Shown: positions 23,201 through 35,270, counted from the first letter of the stretch. The stretch is 64,000 nt of DNA from Glossina fuscipes (GCF_014805625.2 NW_023998493.1:730082-794081); one strand, 5' to 3'. Numbers and translations: made by a program. Notes: generated from the letters alone by a model not told the origin.

Positions 23201-24128
23201 TGACAATTTTCTATCGAAAAGCCTATATTTCTAAAAGGAGTGAATTTCATTAATTTAAAATATTTCGATACAAAATCAAACAATAACTTACTTAACCCAT
23301 GTAGATGCACACTTCACTGCTTTAGTCATATTACCGTAAGCATCTGCGTCCCATTCTCTATCTAATTGCATTTGTAAATATGTCTCTGTAGTCTCCATAA
23401 CTAAAGGAGCACGCTTGGCTACCTCTCCCCGAAGGGTACTACGTTTAACTGAAGTATATATGGCTTGCATCTAAAAATGAAGAAAACTTTATTAAAAATT
23501 TGTAATAAATACTTAAACATAATAATTATTTGTACTTCTTCTGGTATGGCTTGTAGCACTTCCAGCATAATCCATAATTGCATTTCTTTGGTAACATTAG
23601 GTATTTGTTGATTTTGAAAAGTGTTGATAACATCTTCAATTGCTGTAGGCCAATCATTTAGCATGTGGACAATATAAGCACTTAACTGAAAAGCAAATTG
23701 CATACATTTACCTTCAAATTATTTACATATTTCCTTTATACTTACTGCTATACACAAACGATTTAAAACTAATTTAGGACCGCCAGCAAATTGTATAATA
23801 GTTTCTAGGATTTTCTGTTTTAGTTCATCGCGATTTTCTGCAGGCACCTCATGCCAGAATTTCATTAGCTTTGAATGCAGCGTAATGGCACCGAAAAACT
23901 GAGCTTCTTGAGACTGTGCGCAAAATTGTCTAACAATCAAATGCCATATACATGCCACAAAGATTAGCTTACCTTTCCCAGTTGCATTAATTGCCAGGAA
24001 AATTGCCAGGCTTGGGCACTCAACTGCACTTTCGTAAGCCATTCATGTAAATGTGCTTGCTCCTGAGAGGTGGAGCGATAGAAAACCACCACCGCCTCCT
24101 CGAGACGCACAATGTCTATGGGCTCCAT
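20292..24128 (-). CDS. cdm: Importin-13 (cadmus), nuclear transport receptor
   Basis: Importin-13 is a beta-karyopherin that carries cargoes through the nuclear pore and is released by RanGTP. Eleven phase-consistent exons: 24128-23973, 23913-23746, 23685-23536, 23470-23292, 23230-22543, 22480-21881, 21819-21616, 21389-21252, 21128-21036, 20914-20445 and 20376-20292. They total 976 residues, against about 963 in the human protein. Diagnostic stretches include the N-terminal SAQAWQFSWQLMQL, PGIYPVEESCSSMALGFWYL and CYRQDISDTF in the centre, and FADIFLSVNKKYPAELAIWL with the terminal REKVNKRLLQQH. The protein is alpha-solenoid (HEAT) throughout; the N-terminal part corresponds to the Ran-binding importin-beta domain. 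The start is the Met of MEPIDIVRLEEA, where homology begins. It is divergent from RnpS1 534 bp away. Confidence 0.96.
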
Positions 24129-24662
24129 ATGTGCACAGTTTAATCACAAAGTTTAATTTTATATAAATAATTTATTTTTATTCTTTTACCGTGTAGCGAG
24201 CTCTGTTTTGCAGTATAATTGTATTTTTAAAATATATAATATTTATTCTTCTCCCTTTAAAATCTCTCTGAATTCTTCAAATGCTTTGCAGATAAAATCT
24301 ACTACTGTTTTATATACGATGTGTATTGTTGTTTATATTTTGTATAAAGTATAAGTAAATGTGAATTTTTGCATTCATATAATGAAGACACGGCAATCAT
24401 AACATTCAATTGTAAGATCTGGCAATTCTAATATCGGCAAAAGCGTTGATTGTGTGGCCTGCGGTATATTCTCCATTTTCTTGCTCAGAAAGTAATAATT
24501 CATTAAATTATTAAGAAAGATTTAAAGTTTTTTCTACGCTTACTTAAAGAGTGAAAACCTATGTAAGTTTCTTTATTGAATATTGAAAGTGGTTATTAGG
24601 TTTTACGATTGCAAGCTACCATTCTTAGGGCGCGTGATCATTCTCCCTCCACGGAGAAGGCT
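24129..24662. promoter_or_regulatory. Shared 5' region of cdm and RnpS1
   Basis: 534 bp separate the two divergent start codons, so both promoters and 5' UTRs must lie here unless one gene has a distant 5' exon. No canonical TATA element could be assigned. Inference from layout only. Confidence 0.45.
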
Positions 24663-25737
24663 ATGGATAAAAAAGACTCGAAGGATAGCAAAGATGGCAT
24701 TAAGAATTCTACAAACAAAGTAAGTTCATCGTCAAATTCAAATCGCGGCAGAGAAAGGGATCGCAGGCGACGTGGTTCAGCTTCGTCAAGTAGTGATTCA
24801 AGTGATAGGTATGTTTTAGAATTTATGAAAAAAGACTTGTTTTATAATATTCAGAAAATTCTTGTCAAAAAGCTCATCAGACAGCAGTTCGTCACGCAGT
24901 AGCTCAGAGTCCGGGTCACGTTCGAGTTCGTCGAGCTCCAGCGGATCGTCGACTTCGTCGTCATCGTCGTCGTCCCGTAAGAGTGGTTCACGCTCACACT
25001 CCCGCAGCCCGCCTCCCAAAAGACGCGAGCGTTCCCGTAGTCCTCCGCCTAAACGTAGAGATCGTTCACGTAGTCCACCAGTTAAACAAAGAGATCGCAG
25101 TCGCTCCCGTTCTCGTAGCGCACAAGTTAAAAATCGTGAAAGATCTAGGACCCGTTCACGTAGTCCACCACCAAAACGTGAACGCCGTGAACGTTCTCGC
25201 AGTCCAGATGTCAAGGCCCGCGAACGCAGTCGCGAACGTTCTCGTTCACGCAGTCTCGGCGCTAAGGTTCGCGATAGATCCGCCACACCTAAACCTACGC
25301 GTATACACATTGGTCGTTTGACTCGCAATGTTACTAAAGATCATATAGTGGAAATATTCAGTTGTTTCGGTGAGGTCAAAAATGTTGAATTTCCAACGGA
25401 CCGTTATCATCCAAGCTTTGGCCGAGGCATCGCTTACGTAGAGTATTCCACTCATGAAGAATGCGAAAATGCCATAAAACAGATGGATGGTGGTCAAATA
25501 GATGGTCAAGAAGTTAGTGTTTCGCCAGTGCTAACACCGAAGATACGTCCGGCTCCGAGACGTCCCTCTCCTATAAACCGAAGACCTATGGAACGTTGGC
25601 GTTCTCCGCCTCGTTTTAATCGTTTCAACCGTAACCGTCGCTCGCCACCCCGTGGTGGCAGACGTTCGCCTAGGCGACGTTCTCGTTCCCCAATGCGCCG
25701 ACGTAGGCGTAGTAACAGCTCGGACAGCTCCCATTGA
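24663..25737 (+). CDS. RnpS1: RNPS1, serine-rich RNA-binding splicing/EJC protein
   Basis: RNPS1 is a peripheral exon-junction-complex/ASAP component in the nucleus that promotes splicing. Exons 24663-24808 and 24855-25737 join in phase 2 across a 46-bp intron, giving 342 residues. Order: Lys/Asp-rich N terminus, long Ser and Arg-Ser tracts (residues about 50-190), one RRM, and an Arg/Pro/Ser-rich tail ending RRRSNSSDSSH. The RRM is clear: RNP2 RIHIGRLTRNV, the helix KDHIVEIFSCFGEV, RNP1-like GIAYVEYS and the hallmark MDGGQIDGQEVSV. The start is the Met of MDKKDSKDSKDG; upstream in-frame codons have no ATG. Its polyadenylation signal AATAAA lies at 25851-25856. The antisense frame 24816-25328 is an artefact of the RS repeats. 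Confidence 0.96.
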
Positions 25738-25902
25738 ATTCAATAGTGTAACTATACAATAGACATGCGAAAAATATACATATACATGATCATTTTTTAT
25801 TACAGATAGATCTTTCTATAATATGCTGTACATTGACTTAATGATTACATAATAAAGGCAAAAATTACATTTTTTTCAGTCATACATCTTGCTTGATGAA
25901 AG
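25738..25902. terminator. Overlapping poly(A) signals of RnpS1 and Trmt44
   Basis: Between the two convergent stop codons (165 bp), AATAAA for RnpS1 is at 25851-25856 (+). AATAAA for the minus-strand Trmt44 is at 25796-25801, that is, inside the RnpS1 3' UTR. If both are used, the mature 3' UTRs overlap by at least about 60 nt and are complementary. Confidence 0.6.
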
Positions 25903-28502
25903 TTAATGAATGAATGTACAATCTTCGTCAGATAATGGGCAACCTTGTGGGTGGTTATCATTGAAAAAGCATTTACGTTTCTTTATTGTTTGCTCTGGCC
26001 TTCTGCGAATCTCAGGTTTACGTATTTTTACACGGTTTTCCGGCAATAATTCAAAAATCTCATGTTTATTGCGAAGCAGAGTTTTTAAGCCACCACACTC
26101 GGACTTTATGTTGTTTAAATCGGATTTCTCTAAATTATCCGCTAATTCTTGTAAGGTTAAATAACCGCCTCCCTGCCACACACAATTAATGGTGTAGCAC
26201 TGCTTTTGCGCATTAAGGAGGAAAAAGAATATTTTTAATACCAAACTATCAAGGATAGTCCTATCTATTTGAGTACAATTTTTTATGCGCTCCTTATAAT
26301 CTCTTAATTTGACTTCGCAGCCAGCTACACTGTTTGGATGTGCATATTGCTCATTTTTCACGAACTCTTTAATTTCTGCCACTTTAGTTAGATGTTCGCA
26401 GATCGCGTAGTTACGTCGAATGCCGCAAAAAGCAATTCTTTTAGTACTTGGTATCTTTAAACGGTCTTTAAAAGTTGTAAAGCCACAGCGTTTCGATACA
26501 TCTTCAACGTAATTACAAAAGTCACTATAAACAGATTGCGAAGAATTGCGGCGTTGATATTTAGCTCCCGAAAATTCAAATGCACAACAAGGTAATAAAA
26601 AATAATCCATATTATAACGAAGACTAGTAGCCCATACAGGTATCCAAGGTGATAATTCGTCTGAGTGATTGCCTATCAGAAAATTCACATCTGAAGGTAA
26701 ATCAAATTTGTATGATTCCAGGACTTTCTCGTAAAGGTTTTGCCGTACTTCGAAAGGATACAGACACCACAGCTTACGTTTCCTAATATCGTAACCGTAA
26801 CCTTTGAATCCTTCCTTTAAAAGTACAAATACCAGCAGCCCATTACCACAACCTAAGTCGGCAAACGAAATTGATTCCTTAATCAAGTCACTTCGCCACA
26901 AAGTAATTAAGTAGGCAGCTATGGCCAAATCTTCATAAATGAACTTTAGGGGATCTGTGGATTCTTCAGCAGTCTGCCATAGCTGTAATAAAACTTGTGC
27001 AAACAAATAACTTCTTCGATTGTACTGTTGTTATTACGTACCTTTAAGATTTCTTGGCTGTATTTTAATTTTAGACACCTGTACAATTGATTGTACTTTT
27101 CGGGATCTATTAAGTTCAAAGAGCCTTTAAAAGGGGATGTCTGCGTTGTTGGGGCTTGATGATTTGTGCTTTTACACCATTTTAAAAATTTAGGCTTAAA
27201 AACATATTCTAGCCACCTAAAGGTGTTGTTTTTGCCTACATAAGGGCATAACAATTTGAACTTCAACTCGTTGGTTTCAAACCTAATTTCGAAATCATCT
27301 AACTCATTACATTGGAATCTTAAAATGCAACTTTTATCAAGGAGATCTATAAAATGAAAGCGTGTTTAGATTAATGATATAAACTCTTATATTAAGGTGA
27401 AAAAAATATTTTACACTAGGTGGACTCTAATATATGATGATAGTTTTTATATACAAGGCAAGTCTGCTTAGGATGCCTGTTTGGTATGTTACACACATTG
27501 TATTCATTTAAATTCAAAAGCCTACGCATTCCTACACGATTATTGTAAAATTGTGCAGCAGATTGACCTCCACTGACTTGATATTGTCGAGAAATAACCT
27601 GAAAATTGATGGGGAAATAGAATAATAACGCCAAGATTATTATTGCTGTACAATGTCTCCAGTGGTGGTGTAGAAAAACGTAAACATTTAATGAGTAGAT
27701 GAACTTATTGCAGTTTGCATGTCTTTCTAGCAAAGCAGAGATAAGATTTGCATGTTAACACCCTCACCAAAACGATTACTGAAATCTTCCCTTCATCGGG
27801 TTATACTATCCTTCAATAGTTATTTGCTGAGTATTGATGAAACTAGTCTCTCGCTTCAGAAAACTGTATTTACATATTAAAAGCACAGCTCACGATGGAA
27901 TTTACTTTCACGAATTATAAAGAAAAATAAATACTTCACCTTTTGTGTTAACAAATTTTCACTGCTGCTCACGCTAAGATGAACCCTGATAAATAAAATC
28001 CAATGTGCACGCATCTGGTTCTATTGTTAACAATCAAAATTAATATCGTTCATGAAAATCTTTTACTAGAACTTCAATTAGCTGCCTTTCAAACTAGAAA
28101 TGTATGCACAACATGTACAAACTGAAATCAACATAGGTGGCAGATAGCGTCTTCTTGATAAAAACTATCCAACGTAATTTTATAAAACTTACTTATGACG
28201 ACAATTGCATTAATACTGGGTTCCTGCTTTTTATGTAGTAATTTCAGATGAATTACGAATCCTTCGGTGCCATCGTCTTTCAATTTATTTTTGCAATAGC
28301 CACACAATAACTGTTGGATATCGTCGTTGCAAATCTCACTCACAGTTTCCTGGTTACAATCTTGATCATATTGATGAATGTTTTTAAGGATTTTGTCCAC
28401 TTGTTGTATGATGCAGGCAAATATTTTACGATTAACTGCGTGATAATTGCGTACTAATATGGAGCATGCATTCCAAAATTGCACTTCAGTTAAAGTATCC
28501 AT
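25903..28502 (-). CDS. Trmt44: tRNA (uracil-O2-)-methyltransferase, TRMT44/Trm44 family
   Basis: Trm44-type enzymes transfer a methyl group from AdoMet to the 2'-O of U44 in certain tRNAs. Three exons join in phase to 564 residues: 28502-28193, 27346-27042 and 26982-25903. The AdoMet motif I is SFADLGCGNGLLVFVL. Other family stretches are KFIYEDLAIAAYL just before it, LIGNHSDELSPWIPVWA and DYFLLPCCAFEFSGAKY. The C terminus has a CCCH zinc finger (CFFNDNHPQGCPLSDEDCTFIH, split here only for naming: C-x8-C-x5-C-x3-H). The first intron is 846 bp and contains a separate small gene on the same strand (27416-28014). The start MDTLTEVQFWNAC is 236 bp from the divergent Bckdha start. No lesions seen. 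Confidence 0.92.
27416..28014 (-). CDS. Small nested gene with CLIP-like cysteine pattern (85 aa), unknown
   Basis: Inside the first Trmt44 intron, same strand, a two-exon frame runs ATG (28014) to TAG (27416-27418): exon 1 28014-27940, exon 2 27598-27416. Donor AAG|GTGAAG and acceptor TTTTCAG|GTT are good and phase 0. It cannot be part of Trmt44: its frame does not join either neighbouring exon and it ends in its own stop, while Trmt44 exons 1 and 2 join perfectly without it. The C-terminal part (VCNIPNRHPKQTCLVYKNYHHIL) follows the CLIP-domain order C-x2-P-N-x5-C, then a position where the third Cys is Tyr, then I-L. CLIP domains precede trypsin domains in immune and developmental protease cascades; no protease domain follows here. 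The N terminus MRAHWILFIRVHLSV is only weakly signal-peptide-like. Possibly an orphan or decayed CLIP exon. Confidence 0.5.
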
Positions 28503-28738
28503 AATTTTGGAAATTTTATATACTCATAATGAGAACAATAGAATAATTTTATAAGCTCTTTTTATTAAACTTTGAGGTGGCAACTCTACTATTTATTTAT
28601 AGAAAACATATGACTTTGCTCAGTTATGTAAGTTATTTGACAGATGTGCTTGTAACGAAAAATAACAAAACGTAATAAGTCTTCCGAGTTTAATTTGTTT
28701 TCAGGATTACTCTCTTTTAAAATTCTTTTCAATTTGTC
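28503..28738. promoter_or_regulatory. Bidirectional promoter region, Trmt44/Bckdha
   Basis: Only 236 bp separate the divergent start codons of Trmt44 and Bckdha, so a shared promoter is the simplest reading. No TATA box can be assigned with confidence. Confidence 0.5.
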
Positions 28739-31570
28739 ATGCTTTCCGTCAGTCGTTCTGCCAAATCTATTCAAAACGTGCTTAAACGATTTAAGGTAAT
28801 TGATCGTACAGATAGTTTTAAGGATGTTAAAACTGTATCTTTCCTCCTTATAGATAAAATCAACTTTAGTACGCAACTGTAGGATGGTCGCATTTGCTGG
28901 CCACACTTCAGTTTTCCCTGGCGCCAAAGCTGCGTTTGTTTCGCAGCCCGTGTTTGTAATGCCCAAGGATATTGAGTCTATACCAATTTATCGTGTTCTA
29001 GATCGGGATGGAAAAATCCAAGATCTTACGCAAGATCCCAATTTAAGCAAAGAAACTGTTCAGAAAATGTTTCGCGATATGATTTTATTAAATACAATGG
29101 ATAAGATATTGTATGAGTCCCAGAGACAAGGCCGTATTTCCTTCTATATGACGAATTTTGGTGAAGAAGCTAGTCATATAGGTAATTAATGTCACGAATT
29201 TTAGGATATTTTTGTTAATTTTTTGTTCTCATATAGGTAGTGCAGCGGCGTTGGAAATCCGTGATGTTATCTACGGTCAATATAGAGAAGCTGGAGTGTT
29301 GGTATGGAGAGGTTTTTCTATTGAGCAGTTTATTGATCAATGTTATGGCAATGAAGCCGATGTGGGCAAAGGCAAACAAATGCCAGTACATTATGGCTCG
29401 AAGGATTTGAATTTTATTACTATTTCCAGTCCTTTAGGTAAGCGCTTTTAGTATTTTTCTTCGATGACGCAGCATAAGCCAATGCTTTAATCATTAGGTT
29501 ATTAGAAGGACAAAGCAATTTGTAGATGAAACAAGATTATGCTTAGACTTATTCTTTCAATAAGCTTTACATAGTTTTTTCAAGAGTGCACAGTTTATTC
29601 ATTCCTATCAGGTGTTTTTCAAAATGCTTATCTATTACCGATTGCTTTTTCAATTTCGTAAGAAAAGCTGCCGCGCAGGCAGTAGAATTATTGGAAGTCG
29701 AAATGTGCAAACACTACATTGCAACAAAGCTAAAATATAGCGTTTACTAAACGGATTGTCTACCTAACGACAAATTCTTGTTTCCAATACTACTAAGTTT
29801 CTCTCTTATATAGCAATACCTCTTGAATTTGAAGAGATTTCCGTCTCTTTGTGATTTTCACTTCAAATAAATCGTCGTCTAGGACTTCAGAAGTGAAGTG
29901 AAGAAAAACAAGTAAAAACAATATGGTGGGCCATGACGCAACATCAAGCATCTTTCACCACCTCACAGTTATTCATATAACGACTTTTCAAAATATGAGA
30001 AGTGGCCGAAAAAGTCGTATGTTTCGAACTACTTGGCCAAAAGATGTCGGCGTATCAAATTTCATCAAATTACTCAAAAGGTTAGATACAAATACACAGA
30101 ACGACATCAAATGGACGGACAAGCTTAGATCAACTTAGAAAGTGACCCTGAATCGTTCGGTATAATTAAAAGTGGGTCTATCTCAAGTACTGGGTATTGA
30201 ATATATCCTCACCATAAGTTTAGGGTATAAAAAAAGTGTTTTTGTCTAGACATGTACGACTACCTTAAAACTCTTGTTTCTTTTGCTGAACGGCTTTAGT
30301 GCTTTGCGAACTTTGTGATTGATTAATTTCATTAAAATAAACCATTATATTTATATTGATCACGTGGCAAATCTTTGCCTACGTTGCTGCTAGCGCTTGC
30401 ACCGGTTCAGTGCACCGGTTGGAACCATCTCCACATTGAAAATGATAAATGATAAATTTTGGAGAGAGAGGGTTTGAAATTAGAGTCTACCGTAGGTCAT
30501 ATTCTTAAAATTAAACAGGAATTTGCTTTTTTATTCCAAATAATTCATTACTTTGGTTATTGAGACTGTCCACGCCGATTTTTGTATGTTTGACGGTGTA
30601 AAAAGGAAATGGACAAAGGGGCGGGCTTTAAATCATCAAGTCGATCTCTCTGAATCTCTCTCAATGAAAAGCATAACCTGTAAAAATGCTTTGTAAGAAA
30701 ATATAAAAAAATAATTATGTCGATTTCAGCAACGCAAATGCCTCAAGCGGTTGGCGCAGCTTATGCTATGAAGCGGCGCAAAAATAATGATGCGTGCGTT
30801 GTTTGTTATTTCGGGGAAGGTGCTGCTTCTGAGGGTGATGCTCATGCGGCTTTCAATTTTGCAGCCACATTGCATTGTCCTGTAATACTTTTCTGGTGAA
30901 TTAGATATTCTTTTACAATCAAACCATGTTTTCAAAACTGTTCGATTATCTTCTTTCTTAAAGTCGCAATAATGGCTTTGCTATTTCGACTCCGGCTCAT
31001 GAGCAATATAAAGGTGACGGTATAGCTGGGAGAGGTCCCGGTTATGGAATAGCAACTATACGCGTAGATGGCACGGATGTTTTTGCCGTTTACAATGCCA
31101 TGAAGTTGTGTCGAGAATATGTTTTGAAAGAAAGTAAACCGGCAGTGTTGGAAGCAATGGCTTACCGGTAAGTAGATAATGTAAATACAAAATTTATATT
31201 TCAACACAATATTCTGCGTACATATAGAGTCGGTCACCATTCGACTTCTGACGATTCGACAGCATATCGTTCATCTGCCGAAATTGAGGTGTGGAATTCG
31301 GTCGAGCATCCAATTTCCAAATTGAAAAATTACATGGTTAAAAGAAATTGGTTCAACGAAGCAGAAGAAAATGAATTTGTTAAAGACATACGTAAAAGAG
31401 TATTAAAGCAAATTTCAATTTCGGAGAAAAAACTCAAACCTAACTGGAAAGAATTATTTACAGATGTTTACAATGACGTTCCATTGCATTTACAGGAACA
31501 AATGAACGAGCTGAAGCGGAATATTGAAGAGAACAAAAGTTATTATCCCGTTAAGAATTTTAAAGTCTAA
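28739..31570 (+). CDS. Bckdha: Branched-chain 2-oxoacid dehydrogenase E1 alpha subunit
   Basis: This mitochondrial matrix enzyme (alpha2beta2 E1 of the BCKDH complex) uses thiamine diphosphate to decarboxylate the 2-oxoacids of Leu, Ile and Val. Six exons join to 432 residues: 28739-28795, 28854-29181, 29237-29437, 30730-30895, 30964-31167 and 31228-31570. Exon 1 supplies a basic, amphipathic presequence ([19 protein letters not shown]), which decides the start. Core motifs are [19 protein letters not shown], the ThDP/Mg motif beginning [17 protein letters not shown], and CRNNGFAIS. The regulatory phosphorylation loop is [15 protein letters not shown], whose serines are targets of BCKDH kinase in mammals. 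The C terminus [12 protein letters not shown] is typical. The third intron (1292 bp) carries a repeat insertion. The frame is intact. Confidence 0.96.
30090..30245 (+). repeat. Dispersed repeat copy in Bckdha intron 3
   Basis: The stretch GGACGGACAAGCTTAGATC, then GGGTCTATCTCAAGTACTGG and CCATAAGTTTAGGGTATAAAA, is a diverged copy of the sequence at 52510-52665. It resembles the AGACGGAC...GATCGACT...GGGTATA repeats common in fly genomes. Related GGTGTAGGGTATA ends occur inverted near 41580 and 53515. Confidence 0.6.
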
Positions 31571-33389
31571 AAAGCTCATTTTTTCAATTATTTTTCACTA
31601 CCGTGAAAGATTCCTCTCGTTAAATTATTTAAATAATTGGTGACAAAGTGTTTTACGTATTTATTGTTTTGTAATATTATTAGTATGCGAATACGAATTT
31701 ATGCATTGTAATGATTATTGTATAGCTAAAATTAATTCTGTATCTTAATTTTCTTTTCTCCTTAAATTACGTATATTATTGTTTGTTATGTAGTCGAATA
31801 TTCAACTCAATAAGACTCACAGAAAGTGCATTTATTAGTAAATTAAGACTTTAAAATTGCATATATATATAAAATTTTTATAATGAACGGACTTGATATA
31901 TACAGTTTTCCTTGTTTTTTACAGTAATGAAATATTTATAATTGTACACCCGAAAGTTCAGAAGTTTGTTAGACGTGTCGGTTAAAAATGTAGTTTTTTT
32001 TTTTATATATTTTTATTTTGGATATCTGTAAGGCGCAGTATATACAATTTTCGAACGCTATATTAAATCGAGCCTTAATTAACTTCCAATGCAGAATCAG
32101 TCAATGTTCGCGTCTTCCTACTATAAATCACAGGAGAAAATGGAACAGTGCTAAGGAGACAAATGGTGAATTAGGGTGAAGTGCTAATAAGTGCTCAGTT
32201 AAAAATTTGTTTGCCGAATTCCATTCTTCTTCCGGTCTTGACAGCAAGCTTTTCAATTCAATATTTTAGCGAAAAGGTTGAATATATAGCAATCACCTGT
32301 TTACTGCCATGTGGAGAAAGTAGGGGAAGTCGAAAGTTGAAAAAAAAGAATTTATGACTCGAACTAAGAAACAATTTCACTACTGGGTGCCAAGACTTCG
32401 TATTTGCTGACTCCTTATGTAATTATTTGGTAATTAGGATGTAAAGGATTTCTTTAAAACAATTTTTTTTATTTTGCCGTGAAAAATTTTCCAAATTCAA
32501 ATCTTTTCTTCTTGCTTTAAGCAAACTTATAAGACGACATGAGATGTGGGACGCCATGTAATTATATTATGTGGCATCGATTAATGGAAATTTAAGCAGC
32601 TTTACATGACGAGGTTCGTAAAGCTGTGATCAGCTGTGAGGAGCTGTTTACAATTTAGGAATTTCAAAGCCCAACATACTTCAGACACCATACTGAGCTA
32701 CATGACCACCTTACTAAATTATGCTCTTGCTGAGATCGGGAAGCCACGGTGTCCTGCGAGAGATCAGGAAACCAGGAGGAAAAATTTAAGAAAGATAGGA
32801 AATTTATGCTGAACAAATAGTACATATGAGCTTCAAGAAAATTGCCTCTAGAATCCTTCGAATAATAAGTATTGTTGAGAATCATAGACTTGTCTAAGTG
32901 AAAGTAAGTTAAGTAACAGTTGTGTGCTTTGCGCGGAATAAAACATGTGACCTTTTAAGACCAAAGAAATGTTTATCTCTGTTAACAAACAACTGCGTAC
33001 TCAATTTATGTTTTAATGTTAAAGCCGCAATAATAAGGCAGAGCAGAGATAGAAATTGTTTAAATGGGTCTGCAATAGCGCTCTGTTATGTTCACCATAT
33101 TTGACTTTTCCATTTGATCAGACAAGAAGAGTAACGTTTTGTTTCAATTTGTTTTATAATTAAACACATTTAGTTGAGATCTCTGAGGTATGCTGGGGTA
33201 AATAGACGGCACACCTTTAACTGTAACTATGTAAAAATGAAATCGCGCTATAAAATATGTAAGATGAACGGGTTTTTTTTCCTTAATGATCAATTGGAAT
33301 GACATTTAAATATTTAGATATATAGATTTCTGTTTTTTGTATTTGCCAAATGTGGAGATAAAATAGTCCTCTCTCTAAGTACTTGCTGA
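31571..33389. other. Spacer between convergent Bckdha and AP-1mu
   Basis: Holds the 3' UTRs of both genes. I could not assign a canonical poly(A) signal close to the Bckdha stop. Frames at 32664-32885 and 32922-33104 have no support. Confidence 0.45.
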
Positions 33390-34724
33390 TTAGTTAGTAC
33401 GCAATTGATAATCACCATTTTGTGTGATATAACGCACCCATGGCAGAGCTTGGTAGCCGCTCTTTTCAATGATTTTCAAGTAGCGTACCTGGATACCTGA
33501 AGTGGTGAAATATGGAATTTCAAAACGCACTTGTATTGGCGGTTTTCCCTCGTTACTGTCCTCACTCTTTACGCTTGGCAAACCAAAATGAGCGCGCATC
33601 AGGTACTCCTTTCCACCCGGAAAGGATTTAATCGTCCATATGACTGCGTTCTGCTCAGGAGCATATTTACAGCTGCCAATCGTGGTCTTGAATTTTGGTG
33701 AGTCAGCATCGGCTGGCACTGGAATGATGATCTCGACGTTGTTGGCGGTGGAGCGTCTTTTAAACTGCGACTTTGCCTTGATCATGTATTCGACACGTGA
33801 GTGTTCATGACGTTCAATAACAGACTCTATCCAAATTAAAGGTTTCACCTAAAAATGAATATATCTATAACACTGAAATTATATTAAGATACTTTTACTT
33901 ACATGTGTATTCAAACGATATGACATTAATTCAAATTCACCGTCAGGTGGTATAAAAGAAATGGTACGATCATTTTCGAATCGCGACAAACGTACGCACT
34001 GGTGGAACTTTACGTCTTCTAATTCCACAGACTTAGATTTACCACGGCCAGTACTTTCAAACAATACTTTATCATTTAAACCCAAACGTAACTCGGGCAT
34101 CCCTGATAGATAAACTCGCATCTTTATGGCTCCCACTATTTCACTACGCAGTACATTCCCATTGGCGTTGGCTAACAAATTTACCGACTCAATGACATCC
34201 AGGAAAACTTCATTTTTACGGTATTTAATACCTTCTGACCGCCAAGATACTGCATTGGTTACAGCTAATGGAATACGCGGCTGTATTTCTAACTTATGAC
34301 CTTCTTGTGTTATATACTCTTGCAAGATTTTTGAATCTGTTGTCTGAGGATAGCCGAAATCGATTAATTCATCCAACAGTTCATAGATTATTACAAAATT
34401 GTCACGTATAGATTCTTCTTCCAGTTCCTTAAAGTATTCTATGAACACCTGCGCGATTTTGTGCAAAAACACAAAGACTAAGGCAATGTTGACGTTCTTG
34501 TTGCGTGGTGTTGTCGACACGATGTATAAATTGTTTGTCTTAATGTAGGCAAAGGTGCAATCTGTTGTTTGCAAGATCGGGGTAATAAGACCCTCTTCTT
34601 CTTTTTCCATTAACAATGGCATGAATTTATCAATCACTGCCATATCCATGTTATCACCACGGTAATTACGCGAAATTAAAACTTTACCCTTTACATCCAA
34701 CACATATATAGCTGAAGAAGACAT
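33390..34724 (-). CDS. AP-1mu: AP-1 clathrin adaptor mu subunit
   Basis: Medium chain of the AP-1 complex, which recruits clathrin at the trans-Golgi and endosomes and binds Tyr-based YxxPhi sorting signals. Two exons, 34724-33903 and 33848-33390, join in phase 0 to 426 residues (mammalian AP1M1 is about 423). Residues 1-140 form the longin-like domain (MSSSAIYVLDVKGKVLISRNY, DNFVIIYELLDELIDFGYPQ). The mu-homology domain runs from about 165 to the end (SEGIKYRKNEVFLDVIESVN, RLSRFENDRTISFIPPDGEF, terminal PWVRYITQNGDYQLR). The family start MSSSAIY has a good context (A at -3); an upstream in-frame Met would add only Met-Ala-Lys. It ends convergently with Bckdha 1.8 kb away. Intact. Confidence 0.97.
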
Positions 34725-35270
34725 TTTGGCCATTAACAATTAACGGCAGCTGATATAACCAAAAAGACGAGCAAGTAAAAGTCCGCAATTGGGAGCCTGT
34801 AGCAGCCCCATAAACAAGTGTTTCTAAACCTTTTTGTAAAATATATATTTGAAAATAGTTACTCTTGCAATTATGGCTTTATCATTATCTTCTTGTAGTT
34901 GTGACTAATAATAGCAGAATATCGGCAAAGTTTAATTCTTCTATAAAAAAAAAAAACTTTCGATGATTTGTCAGTTACAACAGAGATGCCAACTTTTTGT
35001 TGTCTTTACTCTTTGTCTTGTTATAGAACAGATAGCATTTTTATAGGTGCGCTTAACAACTTTATTTTAAAATGTATTTATTATATCCCAGAGAATCTCA
35101 AGCTTTTAAGTCATGTTGCTAGTGTTTAGCTTTTATATGATTTTTCCATGCTAATTTTCGGTCAGAGTGTGAGCAGATATTTTAGGGATAGGGAGATTAT
35201 TGCCATTCAAAAATAGTGAAGAACAAGAACACGTATTTAGCACGAAGGTAATACTAGTTGATCCTTTAGC
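34725..35270. other. 5' region of AP-1mu and spacer
   Basis: Contains the AP-1mu promoter and 5' UTR by position. No recognisable element or RNA gene. Confidence 0.4.

Noticed and set aside
24816..25328. 170-codon minus-strand frame of Leu/Arg/Glu repeats
   Set aside because: Antisense shadow of the RnpS1 Arg-Ser coding repeats.
27416..27598. Extra internal exon of Trmt44
   Set aside because: Its phase does not join exon 28193-28502 or exon 27042-27346, it ends in a stop codon, and the Trmt44 exons join perfectly without it.
29923..30138. 71-codon frame between Bckdha exons
   Set aside because: Lies in intron 3 and overlaps the dispersed repeat; no splice or homology support.
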